Source of the DNA: Canna indica
Taxonomy: Eukaryota; Streptophyta; Magnoliopsida; Zingiberales; Cannaceae
Length of the DNA stretch: 64,000 bases
Assembly (NCBI GenBank): GCA_034359265.1
Contig: CP136890.1
Coordinates: forward strand, 80,129,501-80,193,500
Direction: 5' to 3'
Position 1 is the stretch's first letter. Every line of letters starts with the position of its first letter. The notes beneath the pieces are model-generated. The model searched no databases and was not told the DNA's origin. It saw nothing but the letters and a program-made list of their open reading frames with translations. Shown in pieces: positions 1 through 9,043 of the stretch. Made by a program: the position numbers and the translations under genes.

Positions 1-1266
1 ATCATGAGTTCGCGAGGAACTCAGTGAGTGGTTATTCGAACCTTCACTCAAATCTCGATATATGATCAGAATAAACACTAGATAATTACATCAGTAAATA
101 TGTATAGAATCCAATACATTTCTTGGCCGTTCGGCCTAACTGAATAGTAGTGAAGGATCCGACCATGTATAAAGCCCTACACATACTATGGTAATTGGCC
201 ATTATCGGCCTAAGCATGAATAGATGTATTTCGGCCATACCTGGCCTTCATATCTATAGAATTTGTATTCACCATCACATGTTTTACACATGGCAAGTCA
301 AACACCGGGTTAGGGATAGCTAGTCCCACCCAACTCGGGTCTACCGTCAACCTGGCCCAATGACAGAATCTCAAGACCCTCTGCCACTCAAGTCTAACAC
401 GTAGCGTGCCCGCTGGTGCAATCTCAAGATCCTAATCACCTCTGAGTCGAGTAGAAGTCGTGCCGGCCCTTTACACTCCCCAGTAGACAACCTCAATCAC
501 ATTACACACACAGGTATTTTGTAATTCCATTCAATACGTATATCTACTTGCCATAAATGTAGGAGTGTTCGTATATCATGTATCACTATATACGATTTAT
601 AATTTAACTGATACAACAATAAATGCTCTATCAAACTGAATGAACACAAAAGTAAAGGAATTTAAATTCTGCTTGAAGGAAATAAACTCAGCAAGGAAAT
701 AAATTATCTAGCATGGTAAAAATTAAATGAACTTCAGAAATTTGATAAGGGAAATTTAGGAATAATTGCTACCTCATAATGTCTCTAAATATATGCACCA
801 AGGTTATAGTTTCCCTTAATTGGTGTCTTACCAATTCTCATGGTAGCTTTACTTGTCAATCTAGGTGATCTTCATTTCCTAATGTCTCTAACATTTCATG
901 AAGGTTAATTACTTTCGGTCATCATCACCTCCTTCTTTACTCGGCTGGACCTTGAGCATGGCATGCCTTGCTCGGCCGAGCCTACAAGGGTAGGAGGAGA
1001 GGGAGTTTTTGACCACGAACCCTAACAATTAGGTTTGTGATCTACCCTAGTTAAATTTTGATCAAGTTCCTCCCTCTTTCCTCGACCAGACCTTGAACAA
1101 GGCTCCCCCTTGCTTGCCGAGCCCTCAAGGCTTAGAGAAAATGAATCCCGATTATCAACTTCAGCGATTGAACCACAAATCTACACTATTTTAAATTGAA
1201 ACCAATCCAAAGGGGTTTAAATCAATTGAGGGAATTGGGAAAAATTTTGGCATGACCTTTTCCCTT
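1..1266 (-). repeat. Fragment of a diverged Tekay-like Ty3/gypsy LTR (left part)
   Basis: No gene is visible. The stretch resembles the organisation of the 2.8-kb Tekay LTRs at 33550 and 47309: a GAGTTC...GAACTCAGTGAG segment at 7-30, a zone of short GGCC-bounded inverted repeats at 123-247 (for example GGCCGTTCGGCC), then a segment with CTCGGCCGAGC near 970. It stops at 1266, where an outer CACTA element begins, and resumes at 9044. Similarity to the two complete LTRs is partial, so this is a related but different LTR lineage. The orientation is inferred from the order of these blocks. Confidence 0.45.
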
Positions 1267-2248
1267 CACTACTAAAAAAACTGTCTTCTACGACGGCTAC
1301 TGCGGTCGCAGAGCCATCGCAGAAGCTCTTTGGCGATGGCAGCTAGCGATCGCACATGTCTATCGCCGAAGGTATGGTCGCAGATTCTGTACGACCGCAG
1401 CAGACGCGATTGAAATAAAAAATTATTGCAACGGTCGGTCGCCATCGCAGGGCCGTCGCAAAGCAATTGCGACCGCTGTCCTATGCGACCAGGTCATAGA
1501 CCTTCTGCGACGATCGTAATATCGTCGCAGAAGTATGTTTTTTTTTGAAAAAAATAAAAAAATTAGTGTCAGCTTTAGTGCAGCTTTCACTACTAGAAAA
1601 ATGGGCATCAGCCGTTGCTGAAGAGCATCAGCAACGGCCGCGCCGTTGCAATAGAGCCGTGACAGAAAGTCGCGTTGCTGATAACTTAGCAACGGATCAG
1701 CAACGGCCGCTCGGGCCGTCGCTCAAAACATTATCAGCAACGGCCGCTCGGGCCGTCGCTAAAAATATTATCAGCAACGGTTTTGCCACAGACCCGGAGC
1801 CGTTGCTGATAACATTAATAGCAACGGCCGCTGAGTCCGTAGCAACGCCGTTAGTAAAAGCCCGTCGCTAAGCCGTTGTTGTAGGTCATCAGCAACGGCT
1901 TTCGATACACTTGTAGCAACGGCTTTCCCACGGACGGCCGTGGGAAAGCCGTTGCTGATGATGTGTACCTGGAAACAGAAAAATTGAAAATTGAAAATTT
2001 CCATTGATACATTGATACATTATCTGATACATAACCTCACACATCCATACCCTCATACACACATTCATTCACACATCACAAACACACCAAGATAAACATC
2101 AAAACAATTATATTTATATTGATAATTATCCACGATAGTATAAAAACAATTCAAATGCAAAATTGAAGTATCAATATCCAAACAAAATAAGTTAAACAAG
2201 TTCAATATCTCAGTAACAAGTTCAATATTCAAACAAAAAATCTCACGA

Positions 2249-3790
2249 TCACGATGTAGGATGGTCTGGATCATATGGCGGGGTCTGGAGTGCTTGAGTG
2301 TACACCGGCGTGGACTGACTCGAGGACGATGGATTAGATGATGCCGAAGAGATGCCTGCTTCGGGATGACCTGACATGTTGCGTAGCATAGATTGTATAT
2401 CCGCCATTATCTGACTCTGGCGCTCCATCATCTCAGTCTGACGCGCGACCGTGTCCTCTAGAGTCCTTATTCTGCTACTATGATCATAACTGGATCTAGA
2501 GGTGGACGGCCGCTCACCAGCGACCGGAGGGGTCGGTGCCCCAAGTGGCCCTAGTACGGCTCGCGCATGACCACTATCTGCGAAGCCATATACGCGGCCA
2601 TAGTCCCAGCCACCTGCGGCCTCGACCCACGATGCTGCGTCAAAGTCCTCGGGGCTACCCCCGCGCTGCACCACCGTCTGGCTGTAGGTCTCCTACTCGA
2701 GTTTGATTTTTTGTTTAATATTTATCATAAAACTTAAATTATAAATATATAATGAATAATTTAAACAAATATATAATTACCATAATGTATGCAGCGCGGT
2801 TGTGGATGTACTCCCCCGTCCCATGTGCTCGACTGTGAGTCCGCTCAAACACCGCCATCGGGGAAGGTCGCTGGACAGTCCCGTCATCCGACACCGTCGT
2901 CTACATTTACAAAACAAATACATTAATTAGTACACATAGTAACAAATAAAATATATAATTAAAAGATAAACTTACCATACGGTTCGCGTGCACTGCAAAT
3001 GCAATAGAGCCGCCGGTGTGACGCGCTGCTCCCCCCGACATGCGATTTCTAGCCGCATTCCGAGAAACCTCCTGCCATCAATCCGTCGACCATATTCCAC
3101 AAGCTGGTCCCATATATTCAGAGTAATCCAACCGGGGCCGTATCCCCGAGTCTCCGCGATGTTAGTGGTCCCAGCTCGGGCCATCGTCTGGGACCGAGCC
3201 TGCCCCAGTTGCCCGTTGTACCTTGCCCGGGAAATAGCCTCCCAGGCAGCGTAAATGAAGGGCCTCTGGTCCTCGGCCCATGTATAGCGAGCCTGCAAAA
3301 TAATAATATCAGTACCAATATTAATATATCATCATGCATGTAAAAAAAAAAATAATACGTGCCTCAAACTCGCGCCATAACATGTCGACGTGCTCGCTAG
3401 GCACGTGAGACCACGTAGGCCATGCCCCGTGCATGTATCCTCGAATAGTAGAAGAAATGCTCCTCGGCACTTCTTCTTGCTCGAACCTGCACAACAAAAA
3501 TAAATTTTAATATTATATTATGATATAATAAATTTATAATGATTCATAATTCATGATATATTACCGCTCCCCAATCACGCAAATAAATCTACGTGACTCT
3601 GTGGCTGGTGGAGACTGCCACCTGTTCGGCCCGTGTGGCCGCCTGCGTCTGGATGTACTAGCCTCGGCAGTATCATCCTCATGAGGATCAACAACAGGAG
3701 GATCAGCAGCATGAGTAAGTGCTGGAGTCTCACCGATCGGAGACTCCGAAGCTCTCCTGCGTCGATAACCAGTAGGCAGTTATTTTGGCA
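2249..3790 (-). pseudogene. TNPA-like gene of element A (plant transposase, Ptta/En/Spm family), 5' truncated
   Basis: Five exon-like blocks on the minus strand have good splice borders: exon 1 remnant about 3770-3565 (donor GTAATA), exon 2 3486-3359, exon 3 3292-2976 (donor GTAAGT-like), exon 4 2900-2781, exon 5 2692-2249. Exon 3 encodes the conserved Transposase_24 (PF03004) core, with FIYAAWEAISRARYNGQLGQ at its start. Exon 5 continues with VYGFADSGHARAV, then a coiled-coil stretch rich in Met, Gln and Glu (METMERQSQ-like) and a Ser/Pro tail. In En/Spm, TNPA binds the subterminal repeats and partners the tnp2 transposase. Here the initiator region of exon 1 is lost in a deletion that fuses it to TNPD, so a normal product is unlikely. 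Confidence 0.72.
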
Positions 3791-4567
3791 CGCGTGTATT
3801 TTTTTGTACCCAAGCCCCAATTTTCTCATTAGCTTTTTAGTCTTATAAAAAGTTGGCTCAAACTTGTTATCAGTAGGCAGCATTCCATTAATCAATCCAG
3901 CAATCCGATCATACGCAACTCCGCTGATATTACAATCGGCATTGATGTTTAAGAGCTGTGTCATTGCTGAAAACCTAGTGTATTTAGGACAATTCTCATA
4001 CAAAGGTTCATCGGCAGCTTTCAACATCTCGTAAAATTCTGCAACTTCTTTATTCGATAATTCAATCTCTATCGCAGCCCCTACTTTTGTGATATCAACC
4101 GCTGTAGTATCTGGTGGGACTGATGTCTGTAGAACTAGCCGATCAACATTATCATTCAGGTGGAATTGACCCCCAAGACTATCAAGTATCATAGTTCTAT
4201 AGGGATTACATTGACTGGATGAAGAAGCACCAGCAGAGGAAGATTCACCATATGTCTGAACGACAGGATTGCTCGACGTCCCGACTTCGCATGACTCCCC
4301 GTGATAAGTCCATAGAAAATATCTTGGTGCAAATCCTTTGGTATATAGATGTAGAGTGACAGTCTCCCGATCCAAAAATCGTCCATTTGAACAAATGCGG
4401 CACAGACATCGGATTTGATCACCCATGCTAACGAAATTCCGATTCGAATAGGCGAAATTTAGGAAGTACGTTACGCCTAATCGAAACTCATTCGTTAAAG
4501 CTCCACGATCAAGACGTCGGTACATCCAACTTCGATCAGCCGATATGATTCTGTCAATCAATGACAA
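3575..4567 (-). pseudogene. TNPD (tnp2-type transposase) N-terminal fragment of element A, fused out of frame to TNPA exon 1
   Basis: An open frame of 330 codons starts MSLIDRIISADRSWMYRRLD, matching D and F. The first 85 residues or so are the transposase-associated domain (PF13963) with Cys pairs in CLCRICSNGRF. The following region up to HACQNN is the tnp2 lead-in. After about residue 267 the sequence leaves TNPD and reads through TNPA exon 1 in a wrong frame, giving a Leu-rich artificial tail. The junction contains AGTAGGCAG, a copy of nearby TNPD sequence (AGTAGGCAGCATT at about 3870), which looks like repair filler. The whole catalytic part, DUF4218 and DUF4216 are missing, so this cannot be a working transposase. 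Confidence 0.75.
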
Positions 4568-4630
4568 TTTCTTTGGTTAATGTCTTTAGGTGAGATTGTC
4601 CTATTCCATTCGAGATTTATGTTATTTGAA

Positions 4631-4800
4631 CTGCACTTACGTTTTTATTTTAACTGTTAACTAATTATTCTAAATTTCGGCAGCATCTCCCTATAGTTCT
4701 TCGAATACGCATATCATCTGGGCGCGTATCGGAGAACAAGAGAGATGTTGCCGAAATTTAGAATAATTAGTTAACAGTTAAAATAAAAACGTAAGTGCAG
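4631..4800. repeat. 80-bp near-perfect inverted repeat upstream of TNPD (element A)
   Basis: The left arm at 4631-4710 starts CTGCACTTACG and ends AATACGC. The right arm at 4724-4800 starts GCGTATCGGAG and ends CGTAAGTGCAG. The loop is about 12 nt. The arms pair almost completely across nearly 80 bp. The structure lies 60-230 bp upstream of the TNPD start codon and is conserved in F, with a diverged copy in B and a truncated copy in D. Confidence 0.85.
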
Positions 4801-4826
4801 TACAAATAACTATATTCCCAAATTGT

Positions 4827-4866
4827 CCAATCAGGGACAATTCAAGAATTGTACATCGTATAAAAG
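4827..4866 (+). promoter_or_regulatory. CCAAT plus TATAAAAG pair on the strand opposite TNPD
   Basis: CCAATCA at 4827-4833 and TATAAAAG at 4859-4866 are spaced as in a plant core promoter and point right, away from TNPD. The same pair is kept in B, D and F. A promoter here would give a transcript antisense to the TNPD leader. This is only a motif match; no transcript evidence is available. Confidence 0.25.
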
Positions 4867-5019
4867 ATCATCTACTTCTTTTACACGAACATACAATCCC
4901 CGAACGGATCTAAGGTTTTGCTAAATCATATCCGACTCGTCGATGTGTACGTGAAACATAAGAACTCGTCGGATGCATGATTATTTTCTAAATGTTTCGA
5001 GACCGTTCGAGTCCATATT

Positions 5020-5147
5020 AGACGATTCCGGCGCGCGTCCGAAGTGGACGATTCCGGCGCGCGTCCGAAGTGGACGATACCGGCGCGCGTCCGAAGTGGA
5101 CGATTCCGGCGCGCGTCCGAAGTGGACGATTTCGGCGCGCGTTCGAA
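5020..5147. repeat. 26-bp minisatellite (element A)
   Basis: About five tandem copies of a 26-bp unit (GTGGACGATTCCGGCGCGCG followed by TCCGAA) with few changes. The unit has an internal GGCGCGCG core. Equivalent arrays sit at the same place in D (about 31390-31560), F (42065-42310), G (52705-52855) and, degenerate, in B (15410-15520). It lies in the presumed leader between promoter and TNPD. Confidence 0.85.
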
Positions 5148-5283
5148 ATTAATCTAAACCCTAATAATTAATATAACAAATTAAACAATTAATCTAAATA
5201 ATTAATTAACAATTAATTAACAATTATAAAATAATTAATTAACAATTATAAAACAATAAAATATTATATATAAATTTATAAAT

Positions 5284-5415
5284 TCCGGCGCCGGAGTCAG
5301 GTGGACTCCGGCGCCGGCGTACAGTGGCCGGACACACTATCCGGCCACTGTACAAGGTCCGGCGGCGGCCATCGGCCGACCGCCGCCGGCCGAAACCCTA
5401 GAAATAGGGTTTCGG
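5284..5415. repeat. Run of four consecutive GC-rich palindromes (element A)
   Basis: Four stem-loops stand end to end: 5284-5318 (CCGGCGCCGGAGTC pairing with GACTCCGGCGCCGG), 5322-5350 (CAGTGGCCGGA pairing with TCCGGCCACTG), 5359-5389 (CCGGCGGCGG pairing with CCGCCGCCGG) and 5390-5415 (CCGAAACCCTA pairing with TAGGGTTTCGG). The same run recurs in F and partly in B, D and G. Confidence 0.8.
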
Positions 5416-5610
5416 TCGGATTAATTCCCGCCGGCCGCAACGGGAAGAGACGGCCGGCCGGCGAGGCATTCCTGAACAAGTCGGCAGCAGCGGGAGGAGG
5501 AAGAGGCGTCGTCGGCGTCGTCGGCAGCAGCGGCAGCGCCGGCGAGAGGCGAGAGCAGGAGCGGCGGCGGCAGCAGCGGGAGGAAGAAGGGTCGGGCGCG
5601 ACTGGTGCCC

Positions 5611-5617
5611 TATATAA
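5611..5617 (-). promoter_or_regulatory. TATA-like box next to the right subterminal array (element A)
   Basis: TATATAA lies exactly between the GC-rich leader and the CAGCAACGGC array, so on the minus strand it reads TTATATAG facing TNPD. It is present at the matching place in B, F and G; D has a weaker TTTATAAA. By analogy with En/Spm, whose promoter lies beside the terminal repeats, this is the likely TNPD promoter. This rests on position and motif only. Confidence 0.45.
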
Positions 5618-5971
5618 ACTTATCAGCAACGGCTCACTCGCCCGTTAGAAAGCCGTTGCTGATAAGTTATCATCAGCAACGGCTCACTTGTCCGTTAGAA
5701 AGCCGTTGCTGATAATTAAAATATCAGCAACGGCTCGCCTTTCCGTCAGAAAGCCGTTGCGGATAATTAAAATAATCCGCAACGGCTCGCGTGTCCGTTA
5801 GAACGCCGTTGCAGATACAAATATCTGCAACGGCTCGAGCGGCCGTAAGAACGTCGTTGCAAATAGCAACGGCTTGAGCGGCCGTTGCTGATAGCCGTTG
5901 CTGAAGTCCTAATTTCTAGTACTGTTTGATAATTACTTTAGTGCAGCTTCCAATTCAAAATAACCAATGAG

Positions 5972-6304
5972 TAGGGGTGAGCATCGGTTCGGTTCGGTTA
6001 AAAACCGAACCGAAAAGATTATAAAAAAGTAATTTTTTTTTCAATACATGTGAGACTCGAACCTAGGCATTTGGCAACTACCGAACTTTAATTTTTACCT
6101 CTCTAACCATCTTAGCAAAATTTATTATCAATTTATTTCTAACTAACACATATTATATATATAATCGAATGTAAAATAAATAATATTACATAACACTAGG
6201 ATTCGAACGTAGGCAAGTGGAAAGCTTAATATCACACTTAACCACCAAGACAAATACTAACATCATATATAATTGTTATTATATATATATATATATATAT
6301 ACAG

Positions 6305-6352
<48 letters not shown>

Positions 6353-6501
6353 GGTTAATTTACCGAACCGAACCGAAAACCAAAATCCAAAATTTCTTTA
6401 ATCGAAAACCGAACCGAAATTTATTCGGTTCGGTTAAATCGGTTTCGGTTCGATCGGTTTCGGGTCGGTTTCGGTAAATCGGGGAATTTTGCTCACCCCT
6501 A
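5972..6501. mobile_element. hAT miniature element 1
   Basis: The inverted ends TAGGGGTGAGCA and TGCTCACCCCTA are flanked by a perfect 8-bp duplication CCAATGAG (5964-5971 and 6502-6509), the hAT signature. The interior is built from GGTTCGGTT / AACCGAACC repeats in both orientations near the ends and a long AT dinucleotide tract at about 6279-6350. No transposase is encoded. It is inserted in the right half of the outer CACTA. Confidence 0.9.
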
Positions 6502-6509
6502 CCAATGAG

Positions 6510-7003
6510 ATAACAATGAAATCTCTCATGGGTAAAATTTAAAAACACATCAAATTAATTTTTTTAAGAAGTTATAGACAGTTCAAATACAAAAGGAAGA
6601 ATTGGATTTATCGGTAACAACACCTACTTTACCAACTTCTATCAATCCAAACTTGTACAATCCCATAAAGTAGAAATGAAATCAAGAATATCTACCCTCT
6701 GAAGGTCATTACTAGATGCAATACACGTTCTCCTTGCAAAACATCTAATTTGATCAAGTGAAGAACTTACGAAAGAAGGGTTTATATTCTACTTCACTTA
6801 GAATATTCTACTTCCCAATTAAACAAGTGAAGAACTGCTATAGCATAGTTGAATCAACTACCAAGTAGTGGTGGTTGACGTTTTGTTTTTTCATTCATCA
6901 TACAACAAATTTGTTAATTAAGATATTAAAATGTAATATTCAATTACCTTCCATACTTCCGATGACATGAAATTTTTTGATAGAATTCAGATTTAACCTT
7001 TTA
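6510..7003. other. Interior of the outer CACTA, no recognised gene
   Basis: AT-rich sequence between the two hAT elements. On the minus strand a short exon-like open stretch is visible at about 6690-6770, but I cannot assign it to a family. It may be intron or exon material of the same captured host DNA as the OTU fragment to its right. Confidence 0.3.
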
Positions 7004-7011
7004 CTTACATT

Positions 7012-7479
7012 TAGGGGTGAGCATGGACTGGTTAACCGGTCCATTAGCAAAAAAAAAAACGGTCCATTAACTTCGGTTTTTCAAAATCATTAGCCGTAAA
7101 TCGGTCCATTAACTTCGATTAACCGCTATTTCGGTTTCGGTTTTTTCGGTTCGGTTAACCGATAATTTTCGGTTAACCAATAAAAATTTTTAACCTACAA
7201 ACATAATAATATTATGCAAATCATGGAGAAAAATCTAAATAAATACCAAATTCTCATTGAGAAAAAAGAAAAAAAAAAGTGAAACCATTGAACAAAGATA
7301 ATGTTCTACAAAAACTAATATTTTTATTTTTATTTTTTAAAATATTTTTTGATTTTTTTAAATATTTTTAATATTTTTTTGATTTTTTAATATTTTTTAA
7401 ATTTTTTAAATTTTTTAATAATTTTTTATAATTTTTTTATAATTTTCTGTAATTTTTTATAATTTTTCATAATTTATAA

Positions 7480-7512
<33 letters not shown>

Positions 7513-7741
7513 TAATTAAAAATTAATAAATTATATCCAACCGGTCGGTTAACCCCGGTGGACTTTTTACCTCTCGGACCGAAACCGAAACCGAAAACCG
7601 ATTTTTCCACAAAAAAAAACCGAAACTGAAAAAACCGGTTCGGTTAACCGGAAAAACCGGTTCGGTTAACCGGAAAAACCGGTTCGGTTTCAGACCGGTT
7701 TTTCGGTTAACCGGAAAACCGGTTTTTTTTTCTCACCCCTA
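7012..7741. mobile_element. hAT miniature element 2
   Basis: The ends TAGGGGTGAG and CTCACCCCTA are flanked by a perfect 8-bp duplication CTTACATT (7004-7011 and 7742-7749). Subterminal blocks are repeats of CGGTTAACCG and GGTTCGGTTAACC; the middle is AT-rich. It shares its ends with element 1 at 5972 but differs inside. It split the captured OTU-protease fragment at its 3' side. No coding capacity is seen. Confidence 0.9.
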
Positions 7742-7825
7742 CTTACATTCAACTAAGTCAAGAGTCGGTACCTGTCTATAAGCCTTTGATGATCTGGGAA
7801 TTTCTCCATTGATTCTAGGAACATG
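7742..7825 (-). pseudogene. Captured exon fragment of an OTU-domain ubiquitin protease
   Basis: On the minus strand a 3' splice site (TTTTGCAG) is followed by codons for HVPRINGEIP. A frame shift later comes DHQRLIDRYRLL, and back in the first frame LDLVECK. These three pieces, in this order, match the stretch just upstream of the catalytic GDGNC motif of plant OTU-family deubiquitinases. The catalytic Cys region itself is absent: hAT element 2 follows immediately. Two indels relative to the family make it non-functional. It lies within the outer CACTA, next to a second gene fragment, which fits gene capture by a transposon. The family assignment is from memory of the conserved motif and was not searched. 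Confidence 0.6.
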
Positions 7826-7934
7826 CTGCAAAAGCAACATTTAAATAAAAATAGAGGAACTTCTGGCAAGCATGCACAGGAAGAAAAGTTTATCTCAAGG
7901 ATTTTAAATATCAATATAATGTATTTAGATTGCA

Positions 7935-8132
7935 TCCAAACATGTGCTGAAGAAGAACCCCTTTAACTATAGTTCCTTTGGAAACAACGTTCTTGACAGC
8001 TTCCTCTCCCTTGGGATGCAATTTGTACTCCTCCAAACCAGCATCAAGAACCAAATACAGCTCCGAATATAGCCAATAAACTGCGAAGGGCATGAAAGTG
8101 CCCAAAAGCTCATATGAAATAACAAATTTCAT
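7935..8132 (-). pseudogene. Captured 5' fragment of sphinganine C4-monooxygenase (SBH-like)
   Basis: The minus-strand open frame contains YELLGTFMPFAVYWLYSELY, then a Leu-rich segment, YKLHPKGEEAVKNVVSKGTI and VKGVLLQHM. This follows the N-terminus of plant sphinganine C4-hydroxylases (SBH1/SBH2, fatty acid hydroxylase superfamily) in order and spacing, including the DELLGT..P.VVYWLYS and LVSK..VVKGVL.QQ patterns. Those endoplasmic-reticulum enzymes make phytosphingosine. Only about 65 residues are present. Similarity stops after LLQHM, and none of the catalytic His boxes are included, so it is a fragment. It is joined through an intron-like stretch to the OTU exon and sits inside the outer CACTA, which suggests capture of host DNA. 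Confidence 0.7.
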
Positions 8133-8229
8133 TCTGGAAAGCACCATGGAATACAAGAGTAGCTAGAATTCTAAGCAAGAAAGATGAGAGCTTTCCAATT
8201 CCCCAAATGAAAAGCAGAAGAGAGAGAAC

Positions 8230-8805
8230 GGGTGGAGACAAACTCTGGTGCGAAGAGTGTACGGAGCGGTCTACGGCCTAGAGCTCACGGGCAGTGAGAC
8301 ATGGAAGCAGCGCCGCCTCGAGCGACACGACGCAGGCCATCATCTCCTCCATCTGTGTCAGAGGACCAGGTGGAACACACCATGTGCTCCCCCAAGTGCA
8401 GCGCGACCTCAAGGACCAACCGGATTTGGTTGTCGAGCACCTCCAGCATCGCAGAATCGGCAGCGGCCCCTCATCGAACCTCACATCGACAACGACATCG
8501 ATCACCTGGCAGACCCTCCCGATCGCGATCGATGATGGCCTTGGGGCAGGGGCAAGTGGCAGCGGATCTAGGGGCAGGGGAGCGGAGAAGGGATGAGAGG
8601 AGGCGACAGGAGGCCATGATGGCCAATGGCAAAAACGAGATAGCCTTGAAATCGACGACGACCATGCATGCCAATGGCGGCCATGGAGGCCATTCGCCAG
8701 GAAACCCTAGAGAGCGGAGAAGGGATGAGTACACTGTGCGAGTGAGTGATGGAAGCCAGCGCGTGAGTCATGGAAGCCAGCGCAGGAGTGGTGGGTAAGA
8801 ATTGT
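8230..8805. other. GC-rich segment inside the outer CACTA, possibly a third captured gene piece
   Basis: Much richer in GC than its surroundings, with several overlapping open frames on both strands (for example 8301-8798 on plus, 165 codons). None of the translations resembles a family I know. The abrupt change of base composition between the SBH-like fragment and the subterminal array is consistent with captured exon DNA, but overlapping GC-rich frames are also expected by chance. Confidence 0.3.
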
Positions 8806-9040
8806 TATCAACGACGATTTTGCGATGACCAAAAGCGGTAGTAAAATTCGGTCGCTACCCAATCGCCATGCCGTCGCTGAGGTTCTAATTTTGCGACGGC
8901 TAATGTGGCAGTCGCAAAGCCGTTGCAAATGTGTCAACATCGCAATCCCGTTTGACTACAGTCGGAAAAACGTTGTATCTGCGACCGCTACCTGAGCCGT
9001 CGCAAATAGGTCGTCGCATATTATAAAATTTTTAGTAGTG
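8806..9040. repeat. Right subterminal repeats and terminal inverted repeat of the outer CACTA
   Basis: Interspersed GCGACGGC/GCCGTCGC-type motifs and variants, ending in TTTTTAGTAGTG. The left counterpart occupies 1267-1540. Confidence 0.7.
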
Positions 9041-9043
9041 CTT

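Larger units (their letters stand above)
1588..5924 (-). mobile_element. Family-1 CACTA element A, internally deleted
   Basis: The left end is CACTACTAGAAAAATGGGCA at 1588. The right end is TTTCTAGTACTG ending at 5924, one base away from the family consensus TTTCTAGTAGTG. Both are flanked by TTT (1585-1587 and 5925-5927). Subterminal arrays of CAGCAACGGC and its complement fill 1600-1970 and 5620-5910. Coding content on the minus strand is a TNPA-like gene plus the first 270 codons or so of TNPD. The rest of TNPD and the start of TNPA are deleted at a junction near 3770-3790. At about 4.3 kb it is clearly shorter than D (7.0 kb). Confidence 0.88.
1267..9040. mobile_element. Outer CACTA element carrying host gene fragments (Pack-CACTA)
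   Basis: The ends are CACTACTAAAAA at 1267 and TTTTTAGTAGTG ending at 9040, flanked on both sides by the trinucleotide CTT (1264-1266 and 9041-9043), the 3-bp target duplication expected of CACTA elements. Subterminal arrays of GCGACGG-type motifs in both orientations fill 1275-1540 and 8806-9035. No transposase of its own is present, so it is non-autonomous. The interior holds a nested family-1 CACTA (1588-5924), two hAT miniature elements (5972-6501 and 7012-7741), and pieces that resemble host genes: an OTU-protease exon and the 5' end of a sphinganine C4-hydroxylase. The element interrupts an older Tekay-like LTR. Confidence 0.8.

Noticed and set aside
5020..5147. CRISPR-like regular repeats.
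   Set aside because: The units are head-to-tail without unique spacers, and the genome is clearly eukaryotic.
5297..5648. Long Gly/Arg- or Pro/Ser-rich frames on both strands in the GC-rich leader (also 15684, 31680, 42385, 53393).
   Set aside because: The sequence is made of palindromes and low-complexity GC triplets; frames on both strands are expected by chance.
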